Assembly (NCBI GenBank): GCA_017302015.1 | Contig: JAFLEE010000001.1 | Location: forward strand, 109,361-173,360 | Direction: 5' to 3' | Source of the DNA: Spirochaetota bacterium | GTDB lineage: Bacteria > Spirochaetota > UBA12135 > COTS27 > JAFLEE01 | Length of the DNA: 64,000 bases | Shown: positions 16,990 to 25,167 of the stretch, one piece after another | Numbering within the stretch: the stretch's first letter is position 1 | Layout of the letters: every line of letters begins with the position of its first letter | Notes under the pieces: generated by a model | Told to the model about the DNA's origin: nothing | Database searches by the model: none | Seen by the model: the letters and a program-made list of their open reading frames with translations, nothing else | Translations under genes and position numbers: made by a program

Positions 16990-19959
16990 CTAGGCCGCCG
17001 TCCGGGAGGCCGCGAGGATCCGCTTCTGGATCTCCTCAACGGGGAGCTTTTGGAGATCCGTGGGGGCCAGGCGGTTCGAAAGCACTTCGGGCAAGGCCGC
17101 GAGTTTCTCGGAGAGCACGAGGTTCTTATTGGCGCTCACCTCGTCCACCCGGTCGACGGGGGTGAAATGGGGGACGGTCTTGAGGACCTCGGGGTGGGCG
17201 CTGACGAGCTCGTGCATGGCGAGCACGCAATCGGCGAACCGGTCGAGTTCGGCCTTGGTATAGGATTCCGTCGGCTCGATCATGAGCCCGAACACCTCGG
17301 GAAAACTCACCGTCGGGGCGTGGAAGCCGAAATCGAGGAAGAGTTTTCCCATCCGCCCCATGACCTGGGCCTTCGTGACGCCCGTGGCCTCGATCTTCGC
17401 GAAGAGTTCGGGGGCGAGGGTGAGGATGAACTCGTGCATGCGCGGGCTCGCCTCCGAGCCCGAGGGGAGCACGGGGAATTTGGGCTCGAGGCGCTTTTGC
17501 AGGTAGCGCGCCGAGAGGACCGCGAGGGCCGAGATGCGCCGCACCCCCGCCCCGCCGAGGGCGGCGACGTAGGCGTGGGCGCGCACCTTATGGGCGAAAT
17601 TCCCCTGGTGGCGGTGGAAATCGCCGATGGATTTGGGGGACCGCACCGGGAGGAATTTTCCGCCCTCGCGCACCACCTGCATGCCGGGGAGGAAGGGGAC
17701 GAGTTTTTCGCTCACGGCCACGAACGCATCGCCCGGGCCGCCGCCCCCGTGGGGGATCGACCAGGTCTTATGGGTATTATTATGCACCGCGTCGACGCCC
17801 ATCTTTCCGAGATCGGCCCAGCCGCAGATGGCGTTCATATTCGCGCCGTCCATATAGACGAGGCCGCCCGCGGCGTGGACGATGTCGGCGAGCTCCTTGA
17901 AGCGCGTCTCGAAAATCCCCGAGGTATTGGGGTTGGTGCACATGATCCCGGCGATGCGGGGCCCGTGCTCGGCGACCACGCCCCGAAGCTGCGCGAGGTC
18001 GACTTGGCCCGAGGCATCGGCCTCGATGACCGCGATGCCGGTCTCGGGGCTGAAGCCGGCCACCGCGGCGGTGGCGGGATTGGTGCCGTGGGCGGAATGG
18101 GGGATCAGCAAAAGGTTGCGTTTCGCGTCGCCCCGGTCCCGGTGGTAGGCCTGGAAGAGCTTGATCCCCACCAGTTCGCCCTGGGCCCCGGCGACGGGTT
18201 GGGTGGTGAGGGCCGCGAGGCCGGTGATGGACTTGAAGTTCTCCTGGGTGCGGTAGATCACCTCGAGGGCGCCCTGGACATCCTCGGGGAGCGACTGGGG
18301 ATGGGCGCGCTGGAAGCCTTCGAGGCCCGCCGCGTAATCGTTGAGGTAGGGGTTGTACTTCATCGTGCACGAGCCCAATGGGTAGCAAGTGGAGTCGGGG
18401 CTCACGTTCTGGCTCGCCAGGCGCGTGTAATAGGCGCGGAGTTCCGCCTCGGCGATATCGGGGAAGCCCACCGCTCCTTCCCGGCGCAGGGCCGCGGGCG
18501 CCTCGACGAGGGGCGCCGCCGCGGTCCCGGGGCCGAAGCGCTTGGCGAAGAAGGCGCCCAGCGCCTTGAGATCCGGTTCGCCCTGGAGATCGGTGAAGGA
18601 GAGGAGGAGGAGGTTCTTGCGGCCGGCGACGCGCGCGGAGATATCGACCCCCGCCTGGATGCCGGCGGCGGAGGCGTCGCGGATGAAGTCGCCGACGTCC
18701 ACCGGCAACTCGAGGGCGAACTCGTTCCAGAACGGGCGGCCGGGGAAGGCGGGCTTCACGCCCGCCGCCGCGGTGAGGTCCCTCCAGGCCGACGCCGCAT
18801 TCGCGCGGGCCGCCGCGATCGCGGCCTTCAGGCCCTTCTCGCCGCGGGCCAGGAGGGCGGCGCCGGCCATGGTGGCGATGAACGCCTCGTTGGAGCAGAT
18901 ATTGGAGTTGGCCTTCTCGCGGCGGATGTGCTGCTCGCGGGTGGAGAGCACCATGACGCGGCATTCGCGCCCGGCGAGGTCCTTCGCCTTGCCGACGAAG
19001 CGTCCGGAGGTGGCGCGGATCTCGTTGGGCCGCTCGGCGTTATGGCGGATGCCGAAAACCCCCAGGCCGGGCCCGCCGAAATTGGGGGCCATGCACAGGT
19101 GCTGGCCCTCGGCGACCACGAGGTCGACGCCCCGCTGGCCCCAGCGCACCGGGGGGACCAGCCCCCCGCCGCCGAGGAGCATGGGATCGAACACGCCCAC
19201 GGCCTTCACGCCCAGGCCCGCCGCGAGGTCGGAGAGCGCGTGAACGTCTTCCAGGTTTCCCGTGCAGGCGACTTGGGGAAAGACGACGGCGAAACATTCG
19301 GCGCCGAGGGCCTTCGCCGCGCTCTGGACGGCGGCCGCATCGGTGACGCCGCCCGCCGCGAGGGGGACGGCCCGGATGACGAGGCTCGTGCCTTCGGCCA
19401 GGGTTCGGAGCACGGCGAGGTCGCCGGGATAGACGGCTTCGCTGACGAGGACGGTGTTCCCGCCCTTCACCAGGCGCCGCGCGCATTGGATGGCCTCGAA
19501 AAGGGCGGTGGCGCGGTCATACAGGGAAGCGTTCACGGCCTCGAACCCGGTGAGCGTGGCCATGAGGCATTGGTAGATCCAGTGGGTCATGAGGGTGCCC
19601 TGGCTGCGTTCGGGCTGGTAGGGCGTATACGAGGTCGTGAGTTCCCGCAGGCTCGCCACGAAATCGGGGAGGGCGGGCACGCGCCACGAGGGAAGCCCGT
19701 CCCCCAGGAACGAGATCTTCGCGGCGTTCGCGGCGGCCAGGGTTTCCAGGTGCTCCTGGAGCCGGGGATAGAGGAGTTCCGCGCCGATGGGCGGTTCGCC
19801 CGCCATGCGGATGGCTTGGGGGAGGTGTCCGAAGAGGTCCTCCAATTTCGCCACTCCAATAGAAGAAAGCATGGCCTGGATATCGCCTTCGGAGGCGGAA
19901 ATATAATGGCGGGTCAATTCGCGGGGCAGGGAAGCCGGATCATAGGGGAGCTTGTTCAT
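16990..19959 (-). CDS. gcvP: Glycine dehydrogenase (decarboxylating), fused split-type subunits PA-PB
   Basis: 989 residues. P-protein of the glycine cleavage system: PLP-dependent decarboxylation of glycine with transfer of aminomethyl to lipoyl-GcvH. Residues 1 to about 460 match the GcvPA (subunit 1) type (start YISASEGDIQAMLSSIGV). Residues about 480-989 match GcvPB (subunit 2), with YPLGSCTMKYNPYLND and the PLP-lysine motif NNTHKTWSIPHGGGGPG (Lys near residue 731). This is therefore a head-to-tail fusion of the two-subunit form, not the classical single-chain GcvP. No ribosome-binding site precedes the ATG, but TATAAT ends 5 nt upstream of it, suggesting a leaderless message. gcvT, gcvH and lpd are not in the window. 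Confidence 0.93.
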   Translation of the reverse strand: MNKLPYDPASLPRELTRHYISASEGDIQAMLSSIGVAKLEDLFGHLPQAIRMAGEPPIGAELLYPRLQEHLETLAAANAAKISFLGDGLPSWRVPALPDFVASLRELTTSYTPYQPERSQGTLMTHWIYQCLMATLTGFEAVNASLYDRATALFEAIQCARRLVKGGNTVLVSEAVYPGDLAVLRTLAEGTSLVIRAVPLAAGGVTDAAAVQSAAKALGAECFAVVFPQVACTGNLEDVHALSDLAAGLGVKAVGVFDPMLLGGGGLVPPVRWGQRGVDLVVAEGQHLCMAPNFGGPGLGVFGIRHNAERPNEIRATSGRFVGKAKDLAGRECRVMVLSTREQHIRREKANSNICSNEAFIATMAGAALLARGEKGLKAAIAAARANAASAWRDLTAAAGVKPAFPGRPFWNEFALELPVDVGDFIRDASAAGIQAGVDISARVAGRKNLLLLSFTDLQGEPDLKALGAFFAKRFGPGTAAAPLVEAPAALRREGAVGFPDIAEAELRAYYTRLASQNVSPDSTCYPLGSCTMKYNPYLNDYAAGLEGFQRAHPQSLPEDVQGALEVIYRTQENFKSITGLAALTTQPVAGAQGELVGIKLFQAYHRDRGDAKRNLLLIPHSAHGTNPATAAVAGFSPETGIAVIEADASGQVDLAQLRGVVAEHGPRIAGIMCTNPNTSGIFETRFKELADIVHAAGGLVYMDGANMNAICGWADLGKMGVDAVHNNTHKTWSIPHGGGGPGDAFVAVSEKLVPFLPGMQVVREGGKFLPVRSPKSIGDFHRHQGNFAHKVRAHAYVAALGGAGVRRISALAVLSARYLQKRLEPKFPVLPSGSEASPRMHEFILTLAPELFAKIEATGVTKAQVMGRMGKLFLDFGFHAPTVSFPEVFGLMIEPTESYTKAELDRFADCVLAMHELVSAHPEVLKTVPHFTPVDRVDEVSANKNLVLSEKLAALPEVLSNRLAPTDLQKLPVEEIQKRILAASRTAA

Positions 19960-19964
19960 GGGCC

Positions 19965-19970
19965 ATTATA
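19965..19970 (-). promoter_or_regulatory. Perfect -10 box of gcvP, leaderless arrangement
   Basis: TATAAT on the minus strand, with only GGCCC between it and the ATG at 19959. Transcription should begin at or next to the A of the start codon. A weak -35 (TTCAAC) lies 17 bp further upstream. Confidence 0.55.
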
Positions 19971-20163
19971 CCGGGACGTTCGGCGGGGTTGAATCCGACG
20001 GCGGTTCCTTGGACCGGGTTGACTTCCGACCTCTGTTTGGGTGCCATTCCCCGCGGGGTGACTCGCCCGCGAAGCGCCCTTCACCCATGGAAACCTAATT
20101 GCAAAACCGCTTTCTTTCCGCCGAAAAACGCCAAAACCCGCTGAATTCCCCTTCCGGCCCCTA

Positions 20164-20172
20164 TGCTAAAAT
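20164..20172 (+). promoter_or_regulatory. Extended -10 promoter of the five-gene operon
   Basis: TGCTAAAAT: an extended -10 TG followed by TAAAAT (5 of 6 matches). It lies 70 bp before the first start codon at 20243. No clear -35, as expected for extended -10 promoters. Confidence 0.5.
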
Positions 20173-20242
20173 GAAATCGCATACGGGGCTCGCATGGCAG
20201 CCTGTCCGGGCCACGCCCGGGGGCGCCGCCAAGGAAAAAGCG

Positions 20243-20731
20243 ATGGGTAGCGAAGACATCGAAAAGCTCAGGAAGACGGTCGCCGACCTGGAAGCCATCG
20301 TCCAGATGTACGAGAACCTCACCGAGATGGGCCGCAGCGAGCTCATCGACGCCAAGACCATCATCAGCGCCCAGGAGCGCCTCTCCGAGTTCAGCCGTAC
20401 GGAACTCATCGACCGCGACCGCATCATCGGGGCCTACGAGTCATTGGGGGAGTACGTGCGCAAGGAGCGCTCCGAGAACCGCACGCTCATCGAGGCCTTC
20501 GAGCGCATCATGGGCCTCTCCGACGCGGAGAAGCGCGACCTGCAGGAGAACGTGCTCGCGCTGCTCTCCGTCGTCGACCTCGCCGCCGTCGAGCGCCGGG
20601 ACGAGGGCAACGTGACCAAGGCCCTCGAGCGCGTGCTCGCCCTCTCCGCCGAGGAGCAGCGCCAGCTCCTGGCCGAACTGAAGAAGAAGATCAAGTTCGA
20701 CTACCAGACCTTCCCCGACAAGAAGAAGTGA
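20243..20731 (+). CDS. Helical protein with tandem ~21-residue repeats
   Basis: 162 residues, first gene of a tight operon. From residue 19 to about 146 it consists of six consecutive units of 20-23 residues (19-39, 40-60, 61-81, 82-103, 104-123, 124-146) with the pattern I(I/V)xAxExLxExxRxEL. Units 1-3 are each exactly 21 residues. The protein is charged and predicted all-helical, with a basic C-terminus (DKKK). No signal peptide and no known family. The start is chosen by AAGGA 8 nt upstream; the frame continues further up without a ribosome-binding site. The next gene starts 7 nt after the stop. It could be a coiled-coil scaffold or polymer-forming protein for the operon products. Confidence 0.78.
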   Translation: MGSEDIEKLRKTVADLEAIVQMYENLTEMGRSELIDAKTIISAQERLSEFSRTELIDRDRIIGAYESLGEYVRKERSENRTLIEAFERIMGLSDAEKRDLQENVLALLSVVDLAAVERRDEGNVTKALERVLALSAEEQRQLLAELKKKIKFDYQTFPDKKK

Positions 20732-20738
20732 GGCGCGC

Positions 20739-21407
20739 GTGGCCTCCCGTTCCTTCTTCCTCGTCATCGAGGGCCTCGACGGGTCGGGAAAGGACGCCGT
20801 CCTCTCCCGCCTCCTGGGCCGCTTTTCCGACGAGACGGCGGGGAACGAACTCTTCCTCTCCAAGCACCAGAACGTCGCCCGCACCCGCGAGCCCACCGCC
20901 TCCAGCGAGAGCGGCCGTTGGCTGGCGGAGAAACTGAAGGACGGCACGCTGGGCGCCGAACCCCCCGCCCTGGTCGCGCAGCATTACGTCAGCGACCGCA
21001 AGATCCACGGGCGCGAGATCCGCTGGCTCCTCGGCCGCGGCTACGTCGTCCTCTCCTCCCGCTACGACCTCTCCACCTTCGCCTACCAGGGCGCCCAGGG
21101 CGTGCCGCTGCACGACCTCTACGGCATCCACGGCTTCGCCCGCGGCGAATGCCCCGTCCCCGACCTCACGCTCTTCATCGACGTCGACGCCGCCACCGCC
21201 ATGGCGCGCATCGAGCGGCGGGGCGGCGGGAAGGAGTACTTCGAGAAGCGCGAGTTCCTCGAGAAGGTGCGAGGCTCCTACCTCGCCGCCATCGCCTTCC
21301 TGCGCGAACGCGACCGGCGCGCCATCGCGGTCATCGACGCATCGGGGTCCCTCGACGAGGTGTGCGCCCTCGCCGCCCGGGCCGTGGCGGCCAAGATCGG
21401 GGCCTGA
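20739..21407 (+). CDS. Thymidylate kinase-like P-loop kinase
   Basis: 222 residues. The Walker A segment EGLDGSGKDAV (residues 11-21), an Arg-containing REP segment and the SSRYDLSTFAYQG (DRY/H-like) motif place it in the dTMP kinase family (dTMP + ATP to dTDP + ADP). The lid region holds RIERRGGGKEYFEKREF. In the P-loop the residue after Lys is Asp where Ser or Thr is usual; a GK-D form occurs in some dTMP kinases, so it is not proof of inactivity. The GTG start is 7 nt after the previous stop. Co-transcription with an envelope glycosyltransferase gene is unusual for a nucleotide kinase. It may act on another nucleotide. Confidence 0.8.
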   Translation: MASRSFFLVIEGLDGSGKDAVLSRLLGRFSDETAGNELFLSKHQNVARTREPTASSESGRWLAEKLKDGTLGAEPPALVAQHYVSDRKIHGREIRWLLGRGYVVLSSRYDLSTFAYQGAQGVPLHDLYGIHGFARGECPVPDLTLFIDVDAATAMARIERRGGGKEYFEKREFLEKVRGSYLAAIAFLRERDRRAIAVIDASGSLDEVCALAARAVAAKIGA

Positions 21408-21411
21408 CGCC

Positions 21412-22422
21412 GTGCGCTTCCCGGCCTCCCCCGAGATCCTCGTCATCAAGACGACCTCCCTGGGCGACGTGCTGCACGGCACCTCCGTCCTCCCCATCCT
21501 CAAGAAGAACTTCCCCTCCTGCCGCATCACCTGGGTCGTCGACCGGGCCGCCCTCGAGATCGTGCGGCAGAACCCCATCATCTCGCGCGTCATCGTCTCC
21601 GATTTCCGCGCGTGGCAGAAGCTCTGGTGGCGGGAACCCGCCCGCGTGCTCCGGGAAGCCCTCGCGCTCCTCACCCAGATCCACGACACCCGCTACGCCC
21701 TGGTCTTCGACATCCAGGGGCTGCTGCGCACCGTGGTGCTCCTGCTCGCCGCGCGCAGCAGCCGCAAGTTCGTGAAGGGGCGCTGGCCGTTCTTGAGGGG
21801 CTTCGGCGACAAGAAACGGCTCCACGCATTGGTGGAGATCCGCCGGGTGCTCGAGGTCGCGGGGCTTACGACCTTCGCGGCCCCCATGTCCTTCGCCACC
21901 GGGCCGAAGGAGAGGGCGCGGGTGGATGGCCTGTGGCCGCAAACGGGCAAGGTGGTCCTCGTCAGCCCCTTCACGGGGTGGCCCTCCAAAACGTGGAGCC
22001 CGCGCCACTTCGCCGAACTCATCCGGCGCTTGCCGCCCGAACTCAACGTGTTCGTCACCGGGGACGCCCCCTCGAGGGACGCGGCCGAAGCCATCGCCCG
22101 GGAAAGCGGTCATCCCCGGGTGCGCAACCTCTGCGGCGAGATCGATCTGGCGGCGTTCGCCCATCTCGCCTCCCGCAGCCACGCCATGCTCGCCGGCGAG
22201 AGCTTCGCCGCCCACGTGGCCGGCGCGGTGGGCCTCCCCGTGGCCATCCTCTTCGGGCCCACCGACGAGAAGCGCATCGGCCCGGTGGGCGAGCGTTTCC
22301 GCATCCTCCGCGCGCCGGATTGCCGCATCTGCTACCGGCCCCATTGCCGCAAGCGGTGCCTCGATGCGATCCCCCCCCAGGCCGCCCTCGACGCCGTGAT
22401 GGAATTGCTCGCCACCCCGTAG
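21412..22422 (+). CDS. Glycosyltransferase family 9 (heptosyltransferase-like)
   Basis: 336 residues. The N-terminus ILVIKTTSLGDVLHGTSVLP (about 9-28) is diagnostic of GT9, as in heptosyltransferase I (WaaC). The C-terminal nucleotide-sugar region has VLVSPFTGWPSKTWSPRHF and GESFAAHVAGAVGLPVAILFGPTD. It should add a heptose or related sugar to lipopolysaccharide inner core at the cytoplasmic face of the membrane, implying a diderm envelope. A C-terminal cysteine cluster (CRICYRPHCRKRC) resembles the conserved Cys motif of some GT9 enzymes. GTG start 4 nt after the kinase stop. The acceptor is unknown. Confidence 0.88.
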   Translation: MRFPASPEILVIKTTSLGDVLHGTSVLPILKKNFPSCRITWVVDRAALEIVRQNPIISRVIVSDFRAWQKLWWREPARVLREALALLTQIHDTRYALVFDIQGLLRTVVLLLAARSSRKFVKGRWPFLRGFGDKKRLHALVEIRRVLEVAGLTTFAAPMSFATGPKERARVDGLWPQTGKVVLVSPFTGWPSKTWSPRHFAELIRRLPPELNVFVTGDAPSRDAAEAIARESGHPRVRNLCGEIDLAAFAHLASRSHAMLAGESFAAHVAGAVGLPVAILFGPTDEKRIGPVGERFRILRAPDCRICYRPHCRKRCLDAIPPQAALDAVMELLATP

Positions 22423-22434
22423 ACCGGAGTTCCC

Positions 22435-24072
22435 GTGAAGATCGCCCTGGCCCAACTCAACCCCCGCATCGCCGACTTCGCCGCCAACCTCGCCAAGGCC
22501 CGGGAGGCTTGCGCCCGGGCCCGCCGCGAGGGCGCCGAGCTCCTCGTCTTCCCCGAGTGCTTCCTCACCGGTTACCCGCCCCGCGACCTCCTCGACCGCG
22601 CCGATTTCATGGGAAACGCCGTGGAATCGGTGAAACTCCTGGCGCGTGAGAGCAAGGGCCTCGCCATCGTCGTCGGCACCCCCTGGCCCAACCCGTCGAA
22701 AGAGGGGCGGCGCCTCATCAACGCCGCGGCCCTGCTGCGCGGGGGGAAGGTCGAGGCCGTCTACGCCAAGACCCTCCTGCCCCAGTACGACATCTTCGAC
22801 GAGATGCGCTGGTTCGAGCCCGCCGCCGGCGGCAAGCCCCCGGTCTTCCGCATCGGCAAGATCCGAATCGGCGTCACCATCTGCGAAGACCTCTGGGACC
22901 TCACCCGCAAAGACGGGCAACCCCTCTATTTCAAGGCGAGCCCCGTGAAGCGCCTGATGGGGAAATGCGACCTCCTCCTCAACCTCGCCGCGTCGCCCTA
23001 CGACCAGCACAAGTACGCCGCCCGGCGCCAGGTCTTCCGCGAGGCGGTGCGGCGGACCAAGGTCCCCCTGCTCTACGTCAACCAATGCGGGGGCCAGGAT
23101 GAACTGGTCTTCGACGGGCGCAGCCTCGTCCTCGACGCCAAGGACCGCGTGGCGGCCCAAGCCGCGCCGTTCCAGGAGGAAATCCTCTTCTGGGACAGCG
23201 CGGCGCGCACCCAGCCGATTCCCTATGCGGAGGACGAGATGGAACTCCTCCACCAGGCCCTCGTCACCGGGATCCGGGACTATTTCCAGAAGACCGGGTT
23301 CTCCAAGGCGGTGGTGGGCCTCTCGGGGGGCATCGACAGCGCCGTGGTGGCCGCCCTCGCCTCCGAGGCCCTCGGCCCCTCCAACGTCACGGGCGTCACC
23401 ATGCCGAGCCATTATTCCTCCGAGGGCTCCGTCAGCGACTCCCGGCAATTGGCGGAGAACCTGGGCATCGCGATCCACGCGATCCCCATTTCCGAGCTCA
23501 TGCGCGCCTTCGACAAGGCCGTGCTCGAGGTCTTCCGCGGGCCGACCCAGGGTCTCACCCACGAGAACCTCCAATCCCGCATCCGCGGCGTGCTCCTCAT
23601 GGCGTTCTCCAACCGGGAGAATTCCCTGGTGCTCAATACGGGGAACAAGAGCGAACTTTCCATGGGCTATTGCACGCTCTACGGCGACCTCAACGGCGCC
23701 GTCTCGATCCTGGGCGACCTCTACAAGACCCGCATCTACCGCCTCGTCGCCCAGCTCAACGCGCGCAAGGAGCTCATCCCCCGCGCCATCATCGAGAAGG
23801 CCCCCTCCGCCGAGCTGCGCCCCGACCAGAAGGACACCGATTCATTGCCCCCCTACCCCGTGCTCGACGGCATCCTCGAGGCCTTCCTCGAGGAGCGCCT
23901 CTGCGCCGAGGAGATCATCGAGCGCCTGGGCCATCCGGCCGACTTGGTGCATTCGGTCCTGCGCAAGGTGCCCATGAACGAGTACAAGCGTCGCCAGGCC
24001 CCGCCCGTCTTCAAGGTCACGCCCCGGGCCTTCGGCCCCGGCTGGCGCCAACCCCTGGCGCGGAAGATCTGA
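22435..24072 (+). CDS. nadE: Glutamine-dependent NAD+ synthetase
   Basis: 545 residues. The N-terminal nitrilase-type glutaminase domain has its Glu-Lys-Cys triad (FPECFLTGYPP near 42, YAKTLLPQYDIF near 112, TICEDLWDL near 146). The C-terminal NAD synthase domain has the ATP pyrophosphatase P-loop SGGIDSAV near residue 297 and NKSELSMGYCTLYGD. It converts deamido-NAD+, ATP and glutamine to NAD+ in the last step of NAD synthesis. GTG start with GGAG 5 nt upstream and 12 nt after the GT9 stop. Full length and intact. Its place between two glycosyltransferases looks like operon convenience rather than pathway linkage. Confidence 0.95.
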   Translation: MKIALAQLNPRIADFAANLAKAREACARARREGAELLVFPECFLTGYPPRDLLDRADFMGNAVESVKLLARESKGLAIVVGTPWPNPSKEGRRLINAAALLRGGKVEAVYAKTLLPQYDIFDEMRWFEPAAGGKPPVFRIGKIRIGVTICEDLWDLTRKDGQPLYFKASPVKRLMGKCDLLLNLAASPYDQHKYAARRQVFREAVRRTKVPLLYVNQCGGQDELVFDGRSLVLDAKDRVAAQAAPFQEEILFWDSAARTQPIPYAEDEMELLHQALVTGIRDYFQKTGFSKAVVGLSGGIDSAVVAALASEALGPSNVTGVTMPSHYSSEGSVSDSRQLAENLGIAIHAIPISELMRAFDKAVLEVFRGPTQGLTHENLQSRIRGVLLMAFSNRENSLVLNTGNKSELSMGYCTLYGDLNGAVSILGDLYKTRIYRLVAQLNARKELIPRAIIEKAPSAELRPDQKDTDSLPPYPVLDGILEAFLEERLCAEEIIERLGHPADLVHSVLRKVPMNEYKRRQAPPVFKVTPRAFGPGWRQPLARKI

Positions 24073-24089
24073 CCGATCGGCTGGGGCGC

Positions 24090-25094
24090 GTGATCTCCAT
24101 CTTCCTCCCGGTGTGGAACGGGGAGCCCTATCTGGAGGCCTGCCTCCGTTCGATCGTCGCGCAGACCGACGAAGATTGGGAACTCCTGGCCGTCGACGAC
24201 GGATCGACCGACGCCTCAGCGGGGATCCTCGCCCATTGGGCGGGCGCCGATGGGCGTATCCGCTTCCTCCCTTCCCCCCACCGGGGGCTCCTCGCGGCCC
24301 TGCGCCGCGCGGAAGCGGAGGCCCGCGGAGCTCTCTTCGCGCGCATGGACCAGGACGATCTGATGCCCCCGGAGCGCCTCGCCCTCCAGCGCGCCCTATT
24401 GGAGGCCGAAGGCCCCGGCGTCGTGGCCACCGGACGTGCCGAAGCCTATAGCGAAGCGGGCCCCGTCGGCCCGGGTTTCAAGCGCTATGTGGATTGGCTT
24501 TCGTCGCTGCGGACCCACGGCGACCACCTCGCGGGCGCGTTCCTCGAGTGCATCATCGCCTCGCCTTCTTGGATGATGCGCCGGGACGACTTCCTTTCCT
24601 GCGGCGGCCACGGGGCCATCGAAATCCCGGAAGATTACGGCCTCGCGCTGCGCTGGCTCGCCCACGGCATGCGCATCGCCAAGACGCCCGAGACGGTCCT
24701 GCTTTGGCGGGACCATCCGGCCCGGGCCACGCGCACCCGGCCGGAGTACCGCGACAATCGTTTCTGGGAACTCAAAGCGCGCTCCTTGCGGCCGGTCCTG
24801 GGGGAGCGCCTGGGGGGGCGTCGATTCGCCGTGTGGGGGATGGGCGATACGGGAAAATCCCTCGCCCGCTCCCTCCTCGTCCACGGGGAGGTCCCCGCGT
24901 GCCTCGTCACCGATAATCCGCGGAAACAGGGCATCGTCTGGGAAGGCGTACCGGTGCGGGGGGCGGATTTCCTGGACCGCCGATCCCATTTCGTCCTCAG
25001 CGCGGTGAGCGCGCGGGGCGGATGGGAGGAGATATCGGGGGCGCTCGCCGGCCGCGGTTGGCGGGAGGTCGAAGATTATTTGAGGATGGCCTGA
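24090..25094 (+). CDS. Glycosyltransferase family 2 with C-terminal Rossmann-like domain
   Basis: 334 residues. The N-terminal GT2 domain shows ISIFLPVWNGEPYLEACLRS, VDDGSTD (near 38) and the metal-binding RMDQDD (near 90), with a mid-domain acidic motif IPEDYGLALRW. After about residue 245 a separate segment begins, RFAVWGMGDTGKSLARSLL, with a Gly-rich turn like a dinucleotide- or SAM-binding Rossmann start. It probably transfers a sugar to an envelope glycan. GTG start inferred 17 nt after nadE; the ribosome-binding site is weak (GGGG). It is the last gene of the operon. Confidence 0.82.
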   Translation: MISIFLPVWNGEPYLEACLRSIVAQTDEDWELLAVDDGSTDASAGILAHWAGADGRIRFLPSPHRGLLAALRRAEAEARGALFARMDQDDLMPPERLALQRALLEAEGPGVVATGRAEAYSEAGPVGPGFKRYVDWLSSLRTHGDHLAGAFLECIIASPSWMMRRDDFLSCGGHGAIEIPEDYGLALRWLAHGMRIAKTPETVLLWRDHPARATRTRPEYRDNRFWELKARSLRPVLGERLGGRRFAVWGMGDTGKSLARSLLVHGEVPACLVTDNPRKQGIVWEGVPVRGADFLDRRSHFVLSAVSARGGWEEISGALAGRGWREVEDYLRMA

Positions 25095-25167
25095 GACCGC
25101 ATTCGGAATCGTTGCCTTCAGACCCTCGCCGATGTCCGCGCCCAGGGTCCCCCGCGCGTTTCCGGGC

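Noticed and set aside
17050..19992. Very long open frame on the strand opposite gcvP
   Set aside because: It is the antisense shadow of a well-identified enzyme in G+C-rich DNA, has no domain and no ribosome-binding site.
21331..23574. Long minus-strand open frame over the GT9 and nadE genes
   Set aside because: Antisense shadow of two clear enzymes; composition is Gly/Glu/Asp-rich as expected for reverse reading of G+C-rich genes.
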